Assembly: GCF_023008545.1 (NCBI RefSeq)
Contig: NZ_CP095397.1
Location: 1,736,001 to 1,800,000 of the forward strand
Direction: 5' to 3'
DNA from: Natribaculum luteum
GTDB taxonomy: Archaea; Halobacteriota; Halobacteria; Halobacteriales; Natrialbaceae
Length of the DNA stretch: 64,000 nt
In this document: positions 1-8,084 of the stretch, piece by piece
How the letters are laid out: each line of letters begins with the position of its first letter
Position numbering within the stretch: the first letter of the stretch is position 1
Notes under the pieces: generated by a model
Told to the model about the DNA's origin: nothing
The model's input: the letters and a program-made list of their open reading frames with translations, nothing else
Databases searched by the model: none
Made by a program: the position numbers and the translations under genes

Positions 1-540
1 GGGGAAGATACACCGGTAACAGGGCCCGTCGCCGTCGTTAGTGAACGTCGTGACCTGCCCCTCGAAGCGGTAGATGGCGCCGTGAGAGAGCGGGATGCCC
101 GAGAGCGTACAGTAGTCGTTCAGCAGGTACCGCGTCGCGAAGTTGTCGCTGGCGTCTACGACGACGTCGTAGCCCTCGAGCAGGCCGGCGACGTTGTCGG
201 CGGTCAGGCGCGTCTCGTGGGTTCGAACGTCGACGTCGGGGTTCAGTTTGCGGACGTAGTCGGCGGCGCTGTCGACTTTCGGCCGGCCGACGTCGTCGTC
301 GCCGTGGACGATCTGGCGCTGGAGGTTCGAGCGTTCGACGTCGTCGTCGTCGACGATCCCCAGCCGTCCGACGCCCGCAGCGGCGAGATACTGGATGGCC
401 GGCGAGCCCAGACCGCCCGCGCCGACGACCACGACCGATCCGTCGAGCAGTCGCTTTTGCCCTTCGGGGCCGACCTCGTCCATGATGACGTGTCTCGAGT
501 AGCGATCGAGCTGGGTCGCGTCGAGGCGCAGGTCGCTCAT
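1..540 (-). CDS. ubaA: HesA/MoeB/ThiF-family E1-like activating enzyme, UbaA-like (partial, 3' end outside window)
   Basis: Reading the minus strand from an ATG at 540 gives an open frame that runs off the left edge. The N-terminus reads MSDLRLDATQLDRYSRHVI, then a nucleotide-binding loop VVGAGGLGSP (about residues 38-47) and a DDDDVERSNLQRQ stretch, the ATP-binding Asp/Arg motif of E1/MoeB/ThiF enzymes. Near the edge is CYRCIFP, the first half of the usual zinc-binding CxxC pairs. In haloarchaea the single E1 of this family (UbaA) adenylates the small archaeal modifier proteins (SAMPs), serving protein conjugation, tRNA thiolation and molybdopterin sulfur transfer; that role is family knowledge. 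The catalytic Cys region lies outside the window. MoeB or ThiF would be the alternative names; haloarchaea usually carry one such gene. Confidence 0.9.
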   Translation of the reverse strand, partial: MSDLRLDATQLDRYSRHVIMDEVGPEGQKRLLDGSVVVVGAGGLGSPAIQYLAAAGVGRLGIVDDDDVERSNLQRQIVHGDDDVGRPKVDSAADYVRKLNPDVDVRTHETRLTADNVAGLLEGYDVVVDASDNFATRYLLNDYCTLSGIPLSHGAIYRFEGQVTTFTNDGDGPCYRCIFP

Positions 541-657
541 AGACGACCCTTGGCGAGAGAACGAGAAAAGTTCGAGGGTCACTTTGTGCGTCGACTGTTC
601 GAGCAGGTAGTGATTCGGCGTACTTGTCATGTGGTAACGAGTGCCACGACCCGACGA

Positions 658-664
658 TTTATTA
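658..664 (+). promoter_or_regulatory. TATA box of the 688-873 zinc-finger gene
   Basis: TTTATTA centred 27 nt before the ATG at 688. This spacing puts transcription start at or next to the start codon, the usual leaderless arrangement in haloarchaea, and supports the short start for that gene. Confidence 0.55.
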
Positions 665-687
665 GCTTGGTGTGCCATACCATCACT

Positions 688-873
688 ATGGCATCCGCAC
701 CCAACGGTGCCGACGACGACGTGTTCGACCAGTTTCTGACCGACCGCGGTCACAGCGTCGAACGAGTAGGGTGGGAGAAAGACTACAACAAAAAGCAATG
801 TCCAGAGTGTGGCGGTCTTCACGACCTCTCCGCGACATCGTGTACCGTCTGTGGGTGGGACCCTCGAGAATAG
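688..873 (+). CDS. Small zinc-ribbon protein (HVO_0416-like)
   Basis: A 61-residue acidic protein ending in two zinc knuckles, CPECGG (about residues 42-47) and CTVCGW (about 54-59). The start is the ATG at 688, chosen because a TATA box sits 27 nt upstream; the longer in-frame extension upstream runs over the intergenic region and has poor codon use. It resembles the conserved haloarchaeal family named after HVO_0416 (recalled, not searched). The CPxCG pattern is typical of haloarchaeal zinc micro-proteins, several of which act as regulators or nucleic-acid or protein adaptors; no specific role can be read from the sequence. It is transcribed divergently from the ubaA-like gene. Confidence 0.8.
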   Translation: MASAPNGADDDVFDQFLTDRGHSVERVGWEKDYNKKQCPECGGLHDLSATSCTVCGWDPRE

Positions 874-1039
874 CGCCTTCGTACCGCCGAGCTCGAGCGC
901 CGTTCGCTCGAATCGATCCGTTTTTTGCCGCTGCCGCGTCGAACAGCGACGCCATCGCCAATTCCGGAGGTATTTTCCTCTTTGAACCGTCGATACAATT
1001 ATTACGTATTGTTTCCGTACAGGAACATGGAGAGACGAA

Positions 1040-1198
1040 ATGCCGGAATGCCAAAACTGCGGTTCATTCGTCACTGACGCGTACGCTCGTGTGTTCACCC
1101 CGCCCGGGGTCGAGAATCCCCGCGTCTGTCCAGAATGTGAAGACAAGATCCGTGACGGCGCGGAGATTCGCACCGCCCGCTCACCCCGAAGCAGTTGA
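1040..1198 (+). CDS. 52-aa zinc-finger protein (DUF7563-like)
   Basis: A 52-residue frame, MPECQNCGSFVTDAYARVF at the N-terminus with a second pair CPECEDKIRDG at about residues 30-40, so a four-Cys zinc site (CxxC-x23-CxxC). It is a conserved type of haloarchaeal micro-protein that I recall as DUF7563. An AT-rich stretch (tacaattattacgtattg, around 995-1013) provides a TATA element upstream. The Arg-rich tail could contact nucleic acid. No function can be assigned. Codon use matches the neighbouring genes. Confidence 0.7.
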   Translation: MPECQNCGSFVTDAYARVFTPPGVENPRVCPECEDKIRDGAEIRTARSPRSS

Positions 1199-1264
1199 TC
1201 GATCGAACGCGTCGACTCGCCGTCGATCGTCGGTCTCGATTTTCTCGCATGAAACCCACGTGAC

Positions 1265-1270
1265 TTATAG
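1265..1270 (+). promoter_or_regulatory. TATA box of the helicase gene
   Basis: TTATAG centred about 27 nt before ATG 1295. This favours 1295 over the upstream GTG at 1271 as the start of the helicase. Confidence 0.5.
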
Positions 1271-1294
1271 GTGTCGCGGCCCAGTATGGGTATA

Positions 1295-3160
1295 ATGAGT
1301 ACCACGGAGACGCAGGTGACCCGGTTGTTCGGCGGCCCGGGAAGCGGGAAGACGACAGCACTCCTCGACCACGTCGAGGAGATCCTCGACCAGGAGGGCG
1401 TCACCTTCCGGGACATCCTCGTCGTCTCGTACACGCGAGCGGCAGCACAGGAGGTTCGCGAACGCCTCGCCGAACGGCTCGACGAGAGTCCGCGTGCACT
1501 ACAGGGAAACGTCTGTACGATGCACGCGAAAGCCTACGACCTGCTCGACCTCTCTCGGGGCGACGTCATCGGCGAGAAGGACAAAGAGGAGTTCTGCGAG
1601 GAGTACGGACTCGAATACGAAGACGAATACAGCGGTGCCGGCCGCCGGACGGCGCGATCGACGACGATCGGTAACAAGATCATCGCGACGAGTCAGTGGC
1701 TCCAGCGTACCCGCCGGGACGTCGCCGACTGGTACGACGTCCCCTTCCAGTGGGACGTCGAGGAGGTCCGCCTCCCGCCGGAGATCGACCCGAACGCCCA
1801 GGAGGGTAACAAGTACACGCCTACCTGGCCCTCCGACGACGACCGCATCGACGTCCCCGAGGCGATCCGCGCCTGGCGCTCCTACAAGGGCCGGGAGGGC
1901 AAGATCGGCTTCGCGGACATGTTAGAGCGGGTGAGACAGCGCTCGCTGGTCCCCAACGTCGACTACCTCGTGATCGACGAGTTTCAGGACATCACGACCC
2001 TGCAGTACGACGTCTACCAGGAGTGGAAACCGCACGTGAAACGCGTCCTGATCGCCGGCGACGACGACCAGGTCGTCTACTCCTGGCAGGGCGCCGATCC
2101 CGCGCTCTTGCTCGAGGAGGACGTCGACGAGGACGTCATTCTCCCAAACTCCTACCGACTGCCGTCGAACGTCCTCAACGCGGTCAACCAGGAGATCCGC
2201 CACATCGACCAGCGCCAGGACAAAGACCTCGAACCGCGCAAGGATGGCGGCTCGGTCGAGGCCCACCAGAACCGGTCGATGCTCGACCTCGTCCGGATGG
2301 TCCGGCGCACGCTCGTCGAGGACGACGGCACAATCATGCTCCTGTTCCGGGCACGCTACCAGATGTTCCAGTTCGTCGACGAGTTCATCACCGAGGGCGT
2401 CCCCTTCACCGCGCTGACCGACCAGCGGATGTGGACCGACCGGCTCACCCAGTACGTCCGCGCCGTCGAGGCCGTCGAGGCCGGCGAGGACGTCGACGGA
2501 CTGCAGGCCCGCCGCCTCGCGGACATGCTCATGGACTCCGCGTTCGGCACTAACGACCGTGACGACCTGTTCGACGTGATCGACGACCTCCAGGAGAAAG
2601 CGGACGTCGACGACCTCCAGGAACTGACGGTCCCACTCGAGGTCGTCGAAGAACACGTCCCCTTCATGCCCGGTCCAGCTTCGGCGGCCGACATGGTCCG
2701 GAAGGTGACGAACTTCCAGAAAAAGAGTATCCAGGCGTACTTCGCCATCGGCGAGTATCACATGATGGATCCCGACCGCGTCCGCGTCGGCACCATCCAC
2801 TCGGCGAAGGGCCGCGAGGCCGACCACGTCTTCGTGGCGACCGACCTCACCGAGAAGGTCGTCGAACAGATGGTCGCGACCGTCGACGACCCCACGGACG
2901 TCGAGGGCTGTGAGGAGTTCACCAAGACGACCTCGCCCGTGCCGGTGCTCACCGACAACGAGCGGCGCGTCTTCTACGTCGGCATGTCGCGCGCTCGAGA
3001 GCGACTCGTCCTCCTCGAAAACCTCGTCGACGGTGCGCCCACGCTCCCGATCGACGTCCTGCTCAACAATCGCCTGACCGGTGCCGGCGTCGAGGAACTG
3101 ATCGCACAGGCCGAACGACCGGTCGAGGCCGAAGCCGAAGCTGAAGCCGAAGCGCCGTGA
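1295..3160 (+). CDS. UvrD/Rep-type superfamily 1 ATP-dependent DNA helicase
   Basis: A 621-aa protein with all SF1A helicase motifs in order: Walker A GGPGSGKTT (residues 13-21), motif Ia region SYTRAAA, Walker B DEFQD (about 229), motif III GDDDQVVYSWQG (about 255), motif V HSAKGREADHV (about 502) and motif VI YVGMSRARERL (about 562). The family unwinds DNA 3'-5' in repair and replication restart. It is shorter than bacterial UvrD (about 720 aa), and there is no nuclease domain. The C-terminus ends in an (EA)n acidic run. Start 1295 is preferred to GTG 1271 because of the TATA box. The stop codon overlaps the start of the next gene (GTGA), so the two are very probably co-translated. Confidence 0.9.
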   Translation: MSTTETQVTRLFGGPGSGKTTALLDHVEEILDQEGVTFRDILVVSYTRAAAQEVRERLAERLDESPRALQGNVCTMHAKAYDLLDLSRGDVIGEKDKEEFCEEYGLEYEDEYSGAGRRTARSTTIGNKIIATSQWLQRTRRDVADWYDVPFQWDVEEVRLPPEIDPNAQEGNKYTPTWPSDDDRIDVPEAIRAWRSYKGREGKIGFADMLERVRQRSLVPNVDYLVIDEFQDITTLQYDVYQEWKPHVKRVLIAGDDDQVVYSWQGADPALLLEEDVDEDVILPNSYRLPSNVLNAVNQEIRHIDQRQDKDLEPRKDGGSVEAHQNRSMLDLVRMVRRTLVEDDGTIMLLFRARYQMFQFVDEFITEGVPFTALTDQRMWTDRLTQYVRAVEAVEAGEDVDGLQARRLADMLMDSAFGTNDRDDLFDVIDDLQEKADVDDLQELTVPLEVVEEHVPFMPGPASAADMVRKVTNFQKKSIQAYFAIGEYHMMDPDRVRVGTIHSAKGREADHVFVATDLTEKVVEQMVATVDDPTDVEGCEEFTKTTSPVPVLTDNERRVFYVGMSRARERLVLLENLVDGAPTLPIDVLLNNRLTGAGVEELIAQAERPVEAEAEAEAEAP

Positions 3161-4203
3161 CCGACCGTCGGCGACACCTGCAGGCGACCCTCCGGGCGGA
3201 ACTCGAGGCCCGCGAGGCCGACGCGTTCGCCCACGTCGCCACGGACCGCGATCCCACGCTGCGGTACTGCCGTGTCGACGCGAGCGACCCCGTCGCGGTC
3301 GCGTTCGACGGTGCGGAGTGGCTCGCGTGTCGTCGGTCCGACTCGAGTGACCACCCCGCCGAACGGCTCGCCGCCCGATTACGTGAGCGCGGCCTCGACG
3401 GATCGATCCTGACGCCACAGACCGTCCCCCACGACGCGGCGCTGTACATAGAACGCGCCGGGTTCTCGCTCGCCTCGACCGATGCCGTAGACCACGCACG
3501 CGCCGAGAAGACGCCGGGCGAACGCGAGCGAATCGAGCGCGCACAGGCGGCAGCCGGCGCGGGCCTTCGACGGGCGGCGTCGGTGCTCGCCGACGCGACC
3601 GTCGTCGACGGCTCGCTCGCAGTCGACGGCGACCCGTTGACGCCGGATCGACTGCGCCGACTGGCAGACGAGGCGGTCGTCGCCGCCGGCGGCTTCCCCG
3701 CCGGGAACACCGCTGTTTCGGCTGGAACCGACCCCGACGTGGCGCTGCCCGCGGGCGAACCGATCGTCGTCGAGCTGGCACCGCAGGAGACCGACGGCTA
3801 CCACGGGGGCCTCGTCCGGACGTTCGTCGTCGACGGCGACGGCGGATGGGAGCGACGGGCTCACGTCGCCGTCACCCGCGCCCTGGCGTCCGCCCGTGCG
3901 CTGCTCACCGCCGACGAACCGCCGACCAGCGCCGTCGAGGCCGACCTCGAGGCCGAGGTCGTTGCCTTCGGTTTCGAGGAGGGAATCGAGACGGCAGTCT
4001 ACAGCGTCGGTCTCGAGCGTCGCGAGCGGCCTGCCGACGGCGACGCCGTGGAGACGGGCCACGTGGTCCGACTCGAGGCCGCGGTCACCGGGACCGACGG
4101 CGACACCGTTCGCGTCGCCGACCTGCTTTTCTCCAGGTCGGAGACGGCGGAGTGGCTCGAGAAGCCGTCTCGCTCGCTCGATCCCGCCGCGTTCGAATCG
4201 TAG
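3157..4203 (+). CDS. M24 (creatinase/aminopeptidase P) family protein with degenerate metal site
   Basis: A 348-aa protein starting at the GTG that overlaps the helicase stop by 4 nt. The C-terminal half (from about residue 120) has the pita-bread fold signature of M24 peptidases (Xaa-Pro aminopeptidase and relatives), with DGYHGGLVRTF matching the GYxSDxTRTF block. The five metal ligands are mostly gone: the first Asp is Glu (VVEL), the second Asp of SDxTRT is Gly, no GHGIG-type His is present, and the last Glu position is Ala (VRVADLL). Hydrolase activity is therefore unlikely. Tight coupling to a helicase suggests a non-peptidase role such as a binding partner, but that is inference. Codon use and acidity match the genome, so it does not look like a decaying gene. 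Confidence 0.75.
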   Translation: MTDRRRHLQATLRAELEAREADAFAHVATDRDPTLRYCRVDASDPVAVAFDGAEWLACRRSDSSDHPAERLAARLRERGLDGSILTPQTVPHDAALYIERAGFSLASTDAVDHARAEKTPGERERIERAQAAAGAGLRRAASVLADATVVDGSLAVDGDPLTPDRLRRLADEAVVAAGGFPAGNTAVSAGTDPDVALPAGEPIVVELAPQETDGYHGGLVRTFVVDGDGGWERRAHVAVTRALASARALLTADEPPTSAVEADLEAEVVAFGFEEGIETAVYSVGLERRERPADGDAVETGHVVRLEAAVTGTDGDTVRVADLLFSRSETAEWLEKPSRSLDPAAFES

Positions 4204-4224
4204 TCGTCGACGGTTTCGGCGGGT

Positions 4225-5301
4225 TCACACCTCCGTCTCCAGCAGTTCTCTGATGTTCTCGTCGATGGCCTCTTTGTCCTCCTCGAATATCCCGAACATC
4301 GTGAAGTGACCCCAGAGGCTGGGAATCGGCCGGAGTTCGCTGTCCGGGATCATCTCCTGTTCGTACTCGCAGTCCTGAACCGGGAAGAACATGTCCTCCT
4401 CGAACGGCATCACGAACGTCTTCGCCTCGATTCTCGAGAGCGCGGCCTCGAGGTCGCCGTCCGTGTTTCTGCTCACGTCCCCGTGTTGCCACTTCGTCGC
4501 CATCGTCAGCAGGTTGTTCGGATCCATCGGGAGGAACCAGTCTTCCCAGAAGTTCGCCATGAAGTCCTCGATGGAATTGAATCCCGCACGCTCCCACGCC
4601 CGCTCGGTGTAGTGATAGAAGTCGGTACAGAGGCCCATCACCGACCAGATCAGTGCATGTCGCTTGAGTCCGGTGATGACCGCGTGGGGTTCAGTATAGA
4701 AGCCATCGTTCCAGGCTGGATCGGACGTGATCATCTCCTTGTGGGCCTCGATAAAGAGCTGGTCGTGGGGCGTGACCTTGGCCGTTCCCGCGATCGGCGC
4801 GGCTCGTTTGACCATCTCCGGGTAGCGAACCGCCCACTCGTAGGTCTGCTGGGCGCCCATCGACCATCCCAGAACCAGCTGCACCTCGTCGATCCCGAAC
4901 TCCTCGGTGACCAACCGGTGTTGTGCCCGGATGTCGTCTTCGATCATGACCTCCGGGAAATTCCCCATTCCACCCTCGTGTGGCGGGGTGTTGTGCGGCG
5001 ACGTCGACAGACCGTTGCCGAGTTGGTTCGGGAGAATGATGAAGTACTCGTTCGGATCGAGTGCCATGTCCTCGCCCACGTACATCTCCATGTCGCGGTG
5101 GGTCCCCGAGTACATGTGCGGGAAGACCACCGCGTTGTCTTTCTCGTCGTTCAACTCTCCGCGCGTCTTGTAGGCGAGCTTGCAGTCTTCGAGCGTTCGG
5201 CCCTCGGCCAACTCGAAGTCACCGAGATCGAACAGGTCGAACTCCCCCTGTTCGTCCTGCGTGTAGTATTCGTTCTCCAGATACCGCTCTTCGAGCGTCA
5301 T
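4225..5301 (-). CDS. Alpha/beta hydrolase, homoserine O-acetyltransferase (MetX)-like
   Basis: A 358-aa protein with a nucleophile elbow GWSMGAQQ (Ser147), a late acid residue in PFEEDMFFP and a His in WGHFTMFG near the C-terminus, the order Ser-Asp-His of alpha/beta hydrolases. The LAYKTRGELN and LPNQLGNGLSTSP blocks are those of the MetX homoserine/serine acetyltransferase family. True MetX carries GGSMGGMQALEW at the elbow; here it is GWSMGAQQTYEW, a variant common in haloarchaeal and fungal relatives of unknown substrate, so an acyltransferase/hydrolase of undefined substrate is the safest call. A TATA-like element (5331-5340, minus strand) lies about 34 nt before the ATG. It converges with the M24-like gene. 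Confidence 0.8.
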   Translation of the reverse strand: MTLEERYLENEYYTQDEQGEFDLFDLGDFELAEGRTLEDCKLAYKTRGELNDEKDNAVVFPHMYSGTHRDMEMYVGEDMALDPNEYFIILPNQLGNGLSTSPHNTPPHEGGMGNFPEVMIEDDIRAQHRLVTEEFGIDEVQLVLGWSMGAQQTYEWAVRYPEMVKRAAPIAGTAKVTPHDQLFIEAHKEMITSDPAWNDGFYTEPHAVITGLKRHALIWSVMGLCTDFYHYTERAWERAGFNSIEDFMANFWEDWFLPMDPNNLLTMATKWQHGDVSRNTDGDLEAALSRIEAKTFVMPFEEDMFFPVQDCEYEQEMIPDSELRPIPSLWGHFTMFGIFEEDKEAIDENIRELLETEV

Positions 5302-5396
5302 AGCGGGATAAATCGTGGCCGGCCCCCAAAGATTTATCTTAACAAATTGTTATATTTTTCTGTTCGTCTCTGTCGGAGAGGATAGTAACTGTCGGC

Positions 5397-5645
5397 TCAG
5401 CTATCGTCCGACTCCGAGTCCGGTTCTTTCACGACCGCGCCGACGACGCGTTTCGCGAGGAGTCCGGGGAGGTCCGTCGGCAACGTCAGGTACCGCTCGA
5501 GGACGACGAGTCCGACGGCGAGGCCGACGAGCGTCGCGCCGACGACCGTATTTCCGCGGGCGACTAGCTCGAGGCCGGCGAGTGCTGCGGGAACCGCGAG
5601 GATCAGCGTGCCCGCGAACGTGATCGTATCGATGATCCCAGCCAT
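5397..5645 (-). CDS. Small membrane protein (DUF7533-like)
   Basis: An 82-aa protein starting MAGIIDTITFAGTL with two hydrophobic segments (about residues 8-28 and 33-52), a TLPTDLPG motif after the second segment and a short acidic tail. It resembles a haloarchaeal family of two-TM proteins with a conserved TPxDLP motif (recalled as DUF7533). An in-frame ATG 27 nt upstream (5672) is possible; 5645 was chosen because the conserved family begins MAGI. It is divergent from riboflavin synthase with about 77 nt between them. No function is known. Confidence 0.65.
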   Translation of the reverse strand: MAGIIDTITFAGTLILAVPAALAGLELVARGNTVVGATLVGLAVGLVVLERYLTLPTDLPGLLAKRVVGAVVKEPDSESDDS

Positions 5646-5722
5646 TACCTCGAGTAGCGCGGCGACTCCCAAAAGCGCGCCGACCCGGAACGGCTTTCAC
5701 TCGCCGCCTGCCACCCTCGAGT

Positions 5723-6322
5723 ATGTTCACGGGGATCGTCGAGGAGACCGGCGAGATCGTCGCTCGAGAGCGCACCGAAGACGGCCTGCGGCTCCGGATC
5801 GCCGCCGACGAGGTGGCGACGGGGCTCGAGTGCGGTCAGAGCATCAGCGTCAGCGGGGCGTGTCTCACGGTCGAACGGTTCGAGGACGGGTCGTGGTTCG
5901 AGGTGTTTCTCGCCGAGGAGACCGTCTCCCGGACCTACCTCGGCGACCTCACAGAGGGCGACGTGGTCAACCTCGAGCGGGCGATGCCGGCCGACGGCCG
6001 GTTCGACGGCCACGTCGTGCAGGGGCACGTCGACGCGGTCGCGACGGTCCGTTCGATCGAATCGGTGGGCGAAGACTGGTTCTTCGAGTTCCAGCTCCCC
6101 GAGGGGTACGACCGCTACGTCGTCGAGAAGGGCTCGATCACGCTCGACGGGATCAGCCTGACGGTGGCGGCCCTCGAGGACGACCGCGTGACGGTCGCGA
6201 TCATCCCGACGACCTACGAACTGACGACGCTCTCGGAAAAGGAGCCGGGCGATCCGGTCCACCTCGAGGTGGACGTGCTGGCGAAGTACGTCGAGCGACT
6301 GCTCGAGGGGTACGTCGAGTAG
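5723..6322 (+). CDS. ribE: Riboflavin synthase (alpha-type, two lumazine-binding repeats)
   Basis: A 199-aa protein beginning with the diagnostic MFTGIVEE. Two lumazine-binding barrels follow, about residues 1-96 and 97-199; repeat 1 has SVSGACLTV and repeat 2 has SITLDGISLTV. The second repeat opens at HVVQGHVDAVATV. The enzyme dismutates two molecules of 6,7-dimethyl-8-ribityllumazine to riboflavin plus a pyrimidine in the cytoplasm. Length matches the family (about 200 aa). This is the bacterial-type enzyme found in haloarchaea rather than the methanogen RibC. There is no FMN riboswitch-like leader in the 77-nt upstream space. Confidence 0.95.
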   Translation: MFTGIVEETGEIVARERTEDGLRLRIAADEVATGLECGQSISVSGACLTVERFEDGSWFEVFLAEETVSRTYLGDLTEGDVVNLERAMPADGRFDGHVVQGHVDAVATVRSIESVGEDWFFEFQLPEGYDRYVVEKGSITLDGISLTVAALEDDRVTVAIIPTTYELTTLSEKEPGDPVHLEVDVLAKYVERLLEGYVE

Positions 6323-6397
6323 CGACACTCTGCTCGAGCACCCTGTCGTGTAACTGCGGCACAATTTTCAAGCCGTTCGCCGTCCCTTCTCCGAGGG

Positions 6398-6877
6398 ATG
6401 GGGAAATGCAACGAACGGGACGTCGAGTGGAACGAGTACGACCACGGAACGAGTGCGTTCCGTCGCAAGGAACTCTCGAACGCGGTCGACGCCGAACAGC
6501 TCGGCTGTAGTCTGTACGAACTCGAGGCTGGCAAGCGGTCGTGGCCGTACCACTACCACACGGCCAACGAGGAGGCGATCTTCGTCCTGGAGGGGGAGGG
6601 AACGATCCGGCTCGAAGACGGCGAGGCGTCGCTCGAGGCCGGCGACTACGTCTCCCTGCCGGCCGACGAGACCGGCGGCCACCAGGTCGTCAACGACGGC
6701 GACGACCCGCTGCGGTACCTCGCGGTGTCGACCATGAACGAACCGGACGTGACCATCTACCCGGAGATGGAGAAGCTCGGCGTCTTCGTCGGATCACCAC
6801 CGGGCGGACGCGACGAACGCTCGTTCCACGGCTACTACCCGATCGACGGGGACGTCGGCTACTGGGAGGATGCGTAG
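6398..6877 (+). CDS. Single-domain cupin protein
   Basis: A 159-aa protein with one cupin barrel. Metal-binding motif 1 reads PYHYHTANEEAIFVLEGEG (about residues 49-67) and motif 2 contains GDYVSLPADETGGHQVVN (about 84-101), providing His and Glu ligands. The N-terminal part (FRRKELSNAV) and the C-terminal YPEMEKLGVF are those of a cupin group often annotated as sugar-nucleotide or mannose-6-P isomerase-like, but nothing fixes a substrate. TATA-like acaatttt at 6360-6367 is 30-37 nt before ATG 6398. Monocistronic, in the same direction as ribE with a 75-nt gap. Confidence 0.8.
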   Translation: MGKCNERDVEWNEYDHGTSAFRRKELSNAVDAEQLGCSLYELEAGKRSWPYHYHTANEEAIFVLEGEGTIRLEDGEASLEAGDYVSLPADETGGHQVVNDGDDPLRYLAVSTMNEPDVTIYPEMEKLGVFVGSPPGGRDERSFHGYYPIDGDVGYWEDA

Positions 6878-6931
6878 CCGACTCCTGGCCGTGACCGCTC
6901 CGATCGCAGCTTGCCCCGGGACGAACGCCCG

Positions 6932-7945
6932 CTACCGCTGTGGCGGCTCGAACTCTGTCAACTCGGACGAGAGGTCGTCGTTGCCGTCCGCGCCGCTGGC
7001 GCGGTAGAGGCGGCGGTACCGGGCGATCTTTCGGTAGAGGTAGTAGCCGATGGCGAGGTCGTAGACGACGACGTAGCCGACGAACGCGACCTCGGAACTG
7101 ATCGGGTAGAGGCTCGCGATGGCGTTGGGGACGACCCCGACGGTCGTGTTGTAGGTCGCGTGGACGAACGAGGCGACGAGCAGGCCCTTCACGACGAGCG
7201 GGCCGGCGTACTGAGGGTTGAACTTTGCGAGACCGAGGTAGTAGCCGGCAATGGCCGAGTAGATGACGTGGCCGGGCCCGACGAGCGCCCGGAGGGTCGC
7301 GATGCCGCTCGCGGCGGTGAACAGCCCCGCTTCGGGACTGACGTCGGCCACGTACCCCGCGATGTAGACGGCGTTCTCGATGGCCGCGAAGCCGAGGCCG
7401 GCGACGGCACCGTACACCGCGCCGTCGATGACGGCGTCGAAACTGTCGCTCCGGTAGGCGAGGACCCGGACGGCGAGTAACTTCACCGTCTCCTCGACGG
7501 GGCCGACGATCAGGTAGAAAAAGAGGACGCTCCCGACGACCGGGATCGGCTGGACGAACGAGCCCCCGACCGCGTTGACCACCGCACCGAACGTCGCGAA
7601 CAGCACCGCGAGGACGAACGTGGCGACCAGCAGGGAGAGCGGTTCGCTCGTCGTGATGTCCGCGTACCAGATGTAGGCTGCGAGCGCGAGCGCCGGGACA
7701 GTCGACAGGCCGAAGAAGACGCTGATGAGAGGCTCTTCGGCGACGACGACGGCGGGCGTCGCGAGCAACGAGACGGTAATCAACGCGGCGGTCACTATGA
7801 CGATCGTCCGGAGCCCGTACGTGAGGCCCCTGTAGAGGACAGCGGCGACCACGTCGACCGCCGATCGCGGCTCCCACGTCGAGACGTCGTAGAGGTCAGT
7901 CGACTCGTCGGCCGCTCGATCGACCGGATCTCGCCTGGTACCCAT
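6932..7945 (-). CDS. PrsW-like intramembrane metalloprotease
   Basis: A 337-aa polytopic membrane protein with an acidic N-terminal tail of about 50 residues and then about eight hydrophobic segments. PrsW-family motifs are visible in order: GPVEETVKLLAVR (EExxK), AAIENAVYIAG (ExxxY) and GPGHVIYSAIAGYYLG plus VHATYNT (His motifs). These Glu/His residues form the presumed zinc site. In Bacillus PrsW cleaves the anti-sigma factor RsiW; archaea have no sigma factors, so the substrate here is unknown. The ATG at 7945 was chosen because the longer frame upstream overlaps the start of the divergent gene at 8085 and is low-quality; AT-rich sequence at 7968-7980 supplies the promoter. Confidence 0.85.
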   Translation of the reverse strand: MGTRRDPVDRAADESTDLYDVSTWEPRSAVDVVAAVLYRGLTYGLRTIVIVTAALITVSLLATPAVVVAEEPLISVFFGLSTVPALALAAYIWYADITTSEPLSLLVATFVLAVLFATFGAVVNAVGGSFVQPIPVVGSVLFFYLIVGPVEETVKLLAVRVLAYRSDSFDAVIDGAVYGAVAGLGFAAIENAVYIAGYVADVSPEAGLFTAASGIATLRALVGPGHVIYSAIAGYYLGLAKFNPQYAGPLVVKGLLVASFVHATYNTTVGVVPNAIASLYPISSEVAFVGYVVVYDLAIGYYLYRKIARYRRLYRASGADGNDDLSSELTEFEPPQR

Positions 7946-8084
7946 AGTTTCCGATATGTTCTCCGTCAAGTAATACGTTAACCGAGAGCGTTCGTCCCCC
8001 ACGACGACTCGGAATCCACAAAGGCGTTCCACGCCAAGCCGTCGACATGCACGCCAATCGTTCGTCGCTCGAGGTGACGCCGCG

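Noticed and set aside
3121-3157. Micro-repeat encoding (EA)n at the helicase C-terminus
   Set aside because: A short coding repeat giving an acidic tail, ordinary for haloarchaeal proteins.
1922-3781. 619-codon minus-strand frame opposite the helicase and M24-like genes
   Set aside because: It overlaps two genes with clear motifs; its product is Arg/Val/Asp-rich shadow sequence caused by GC-rich third positions.
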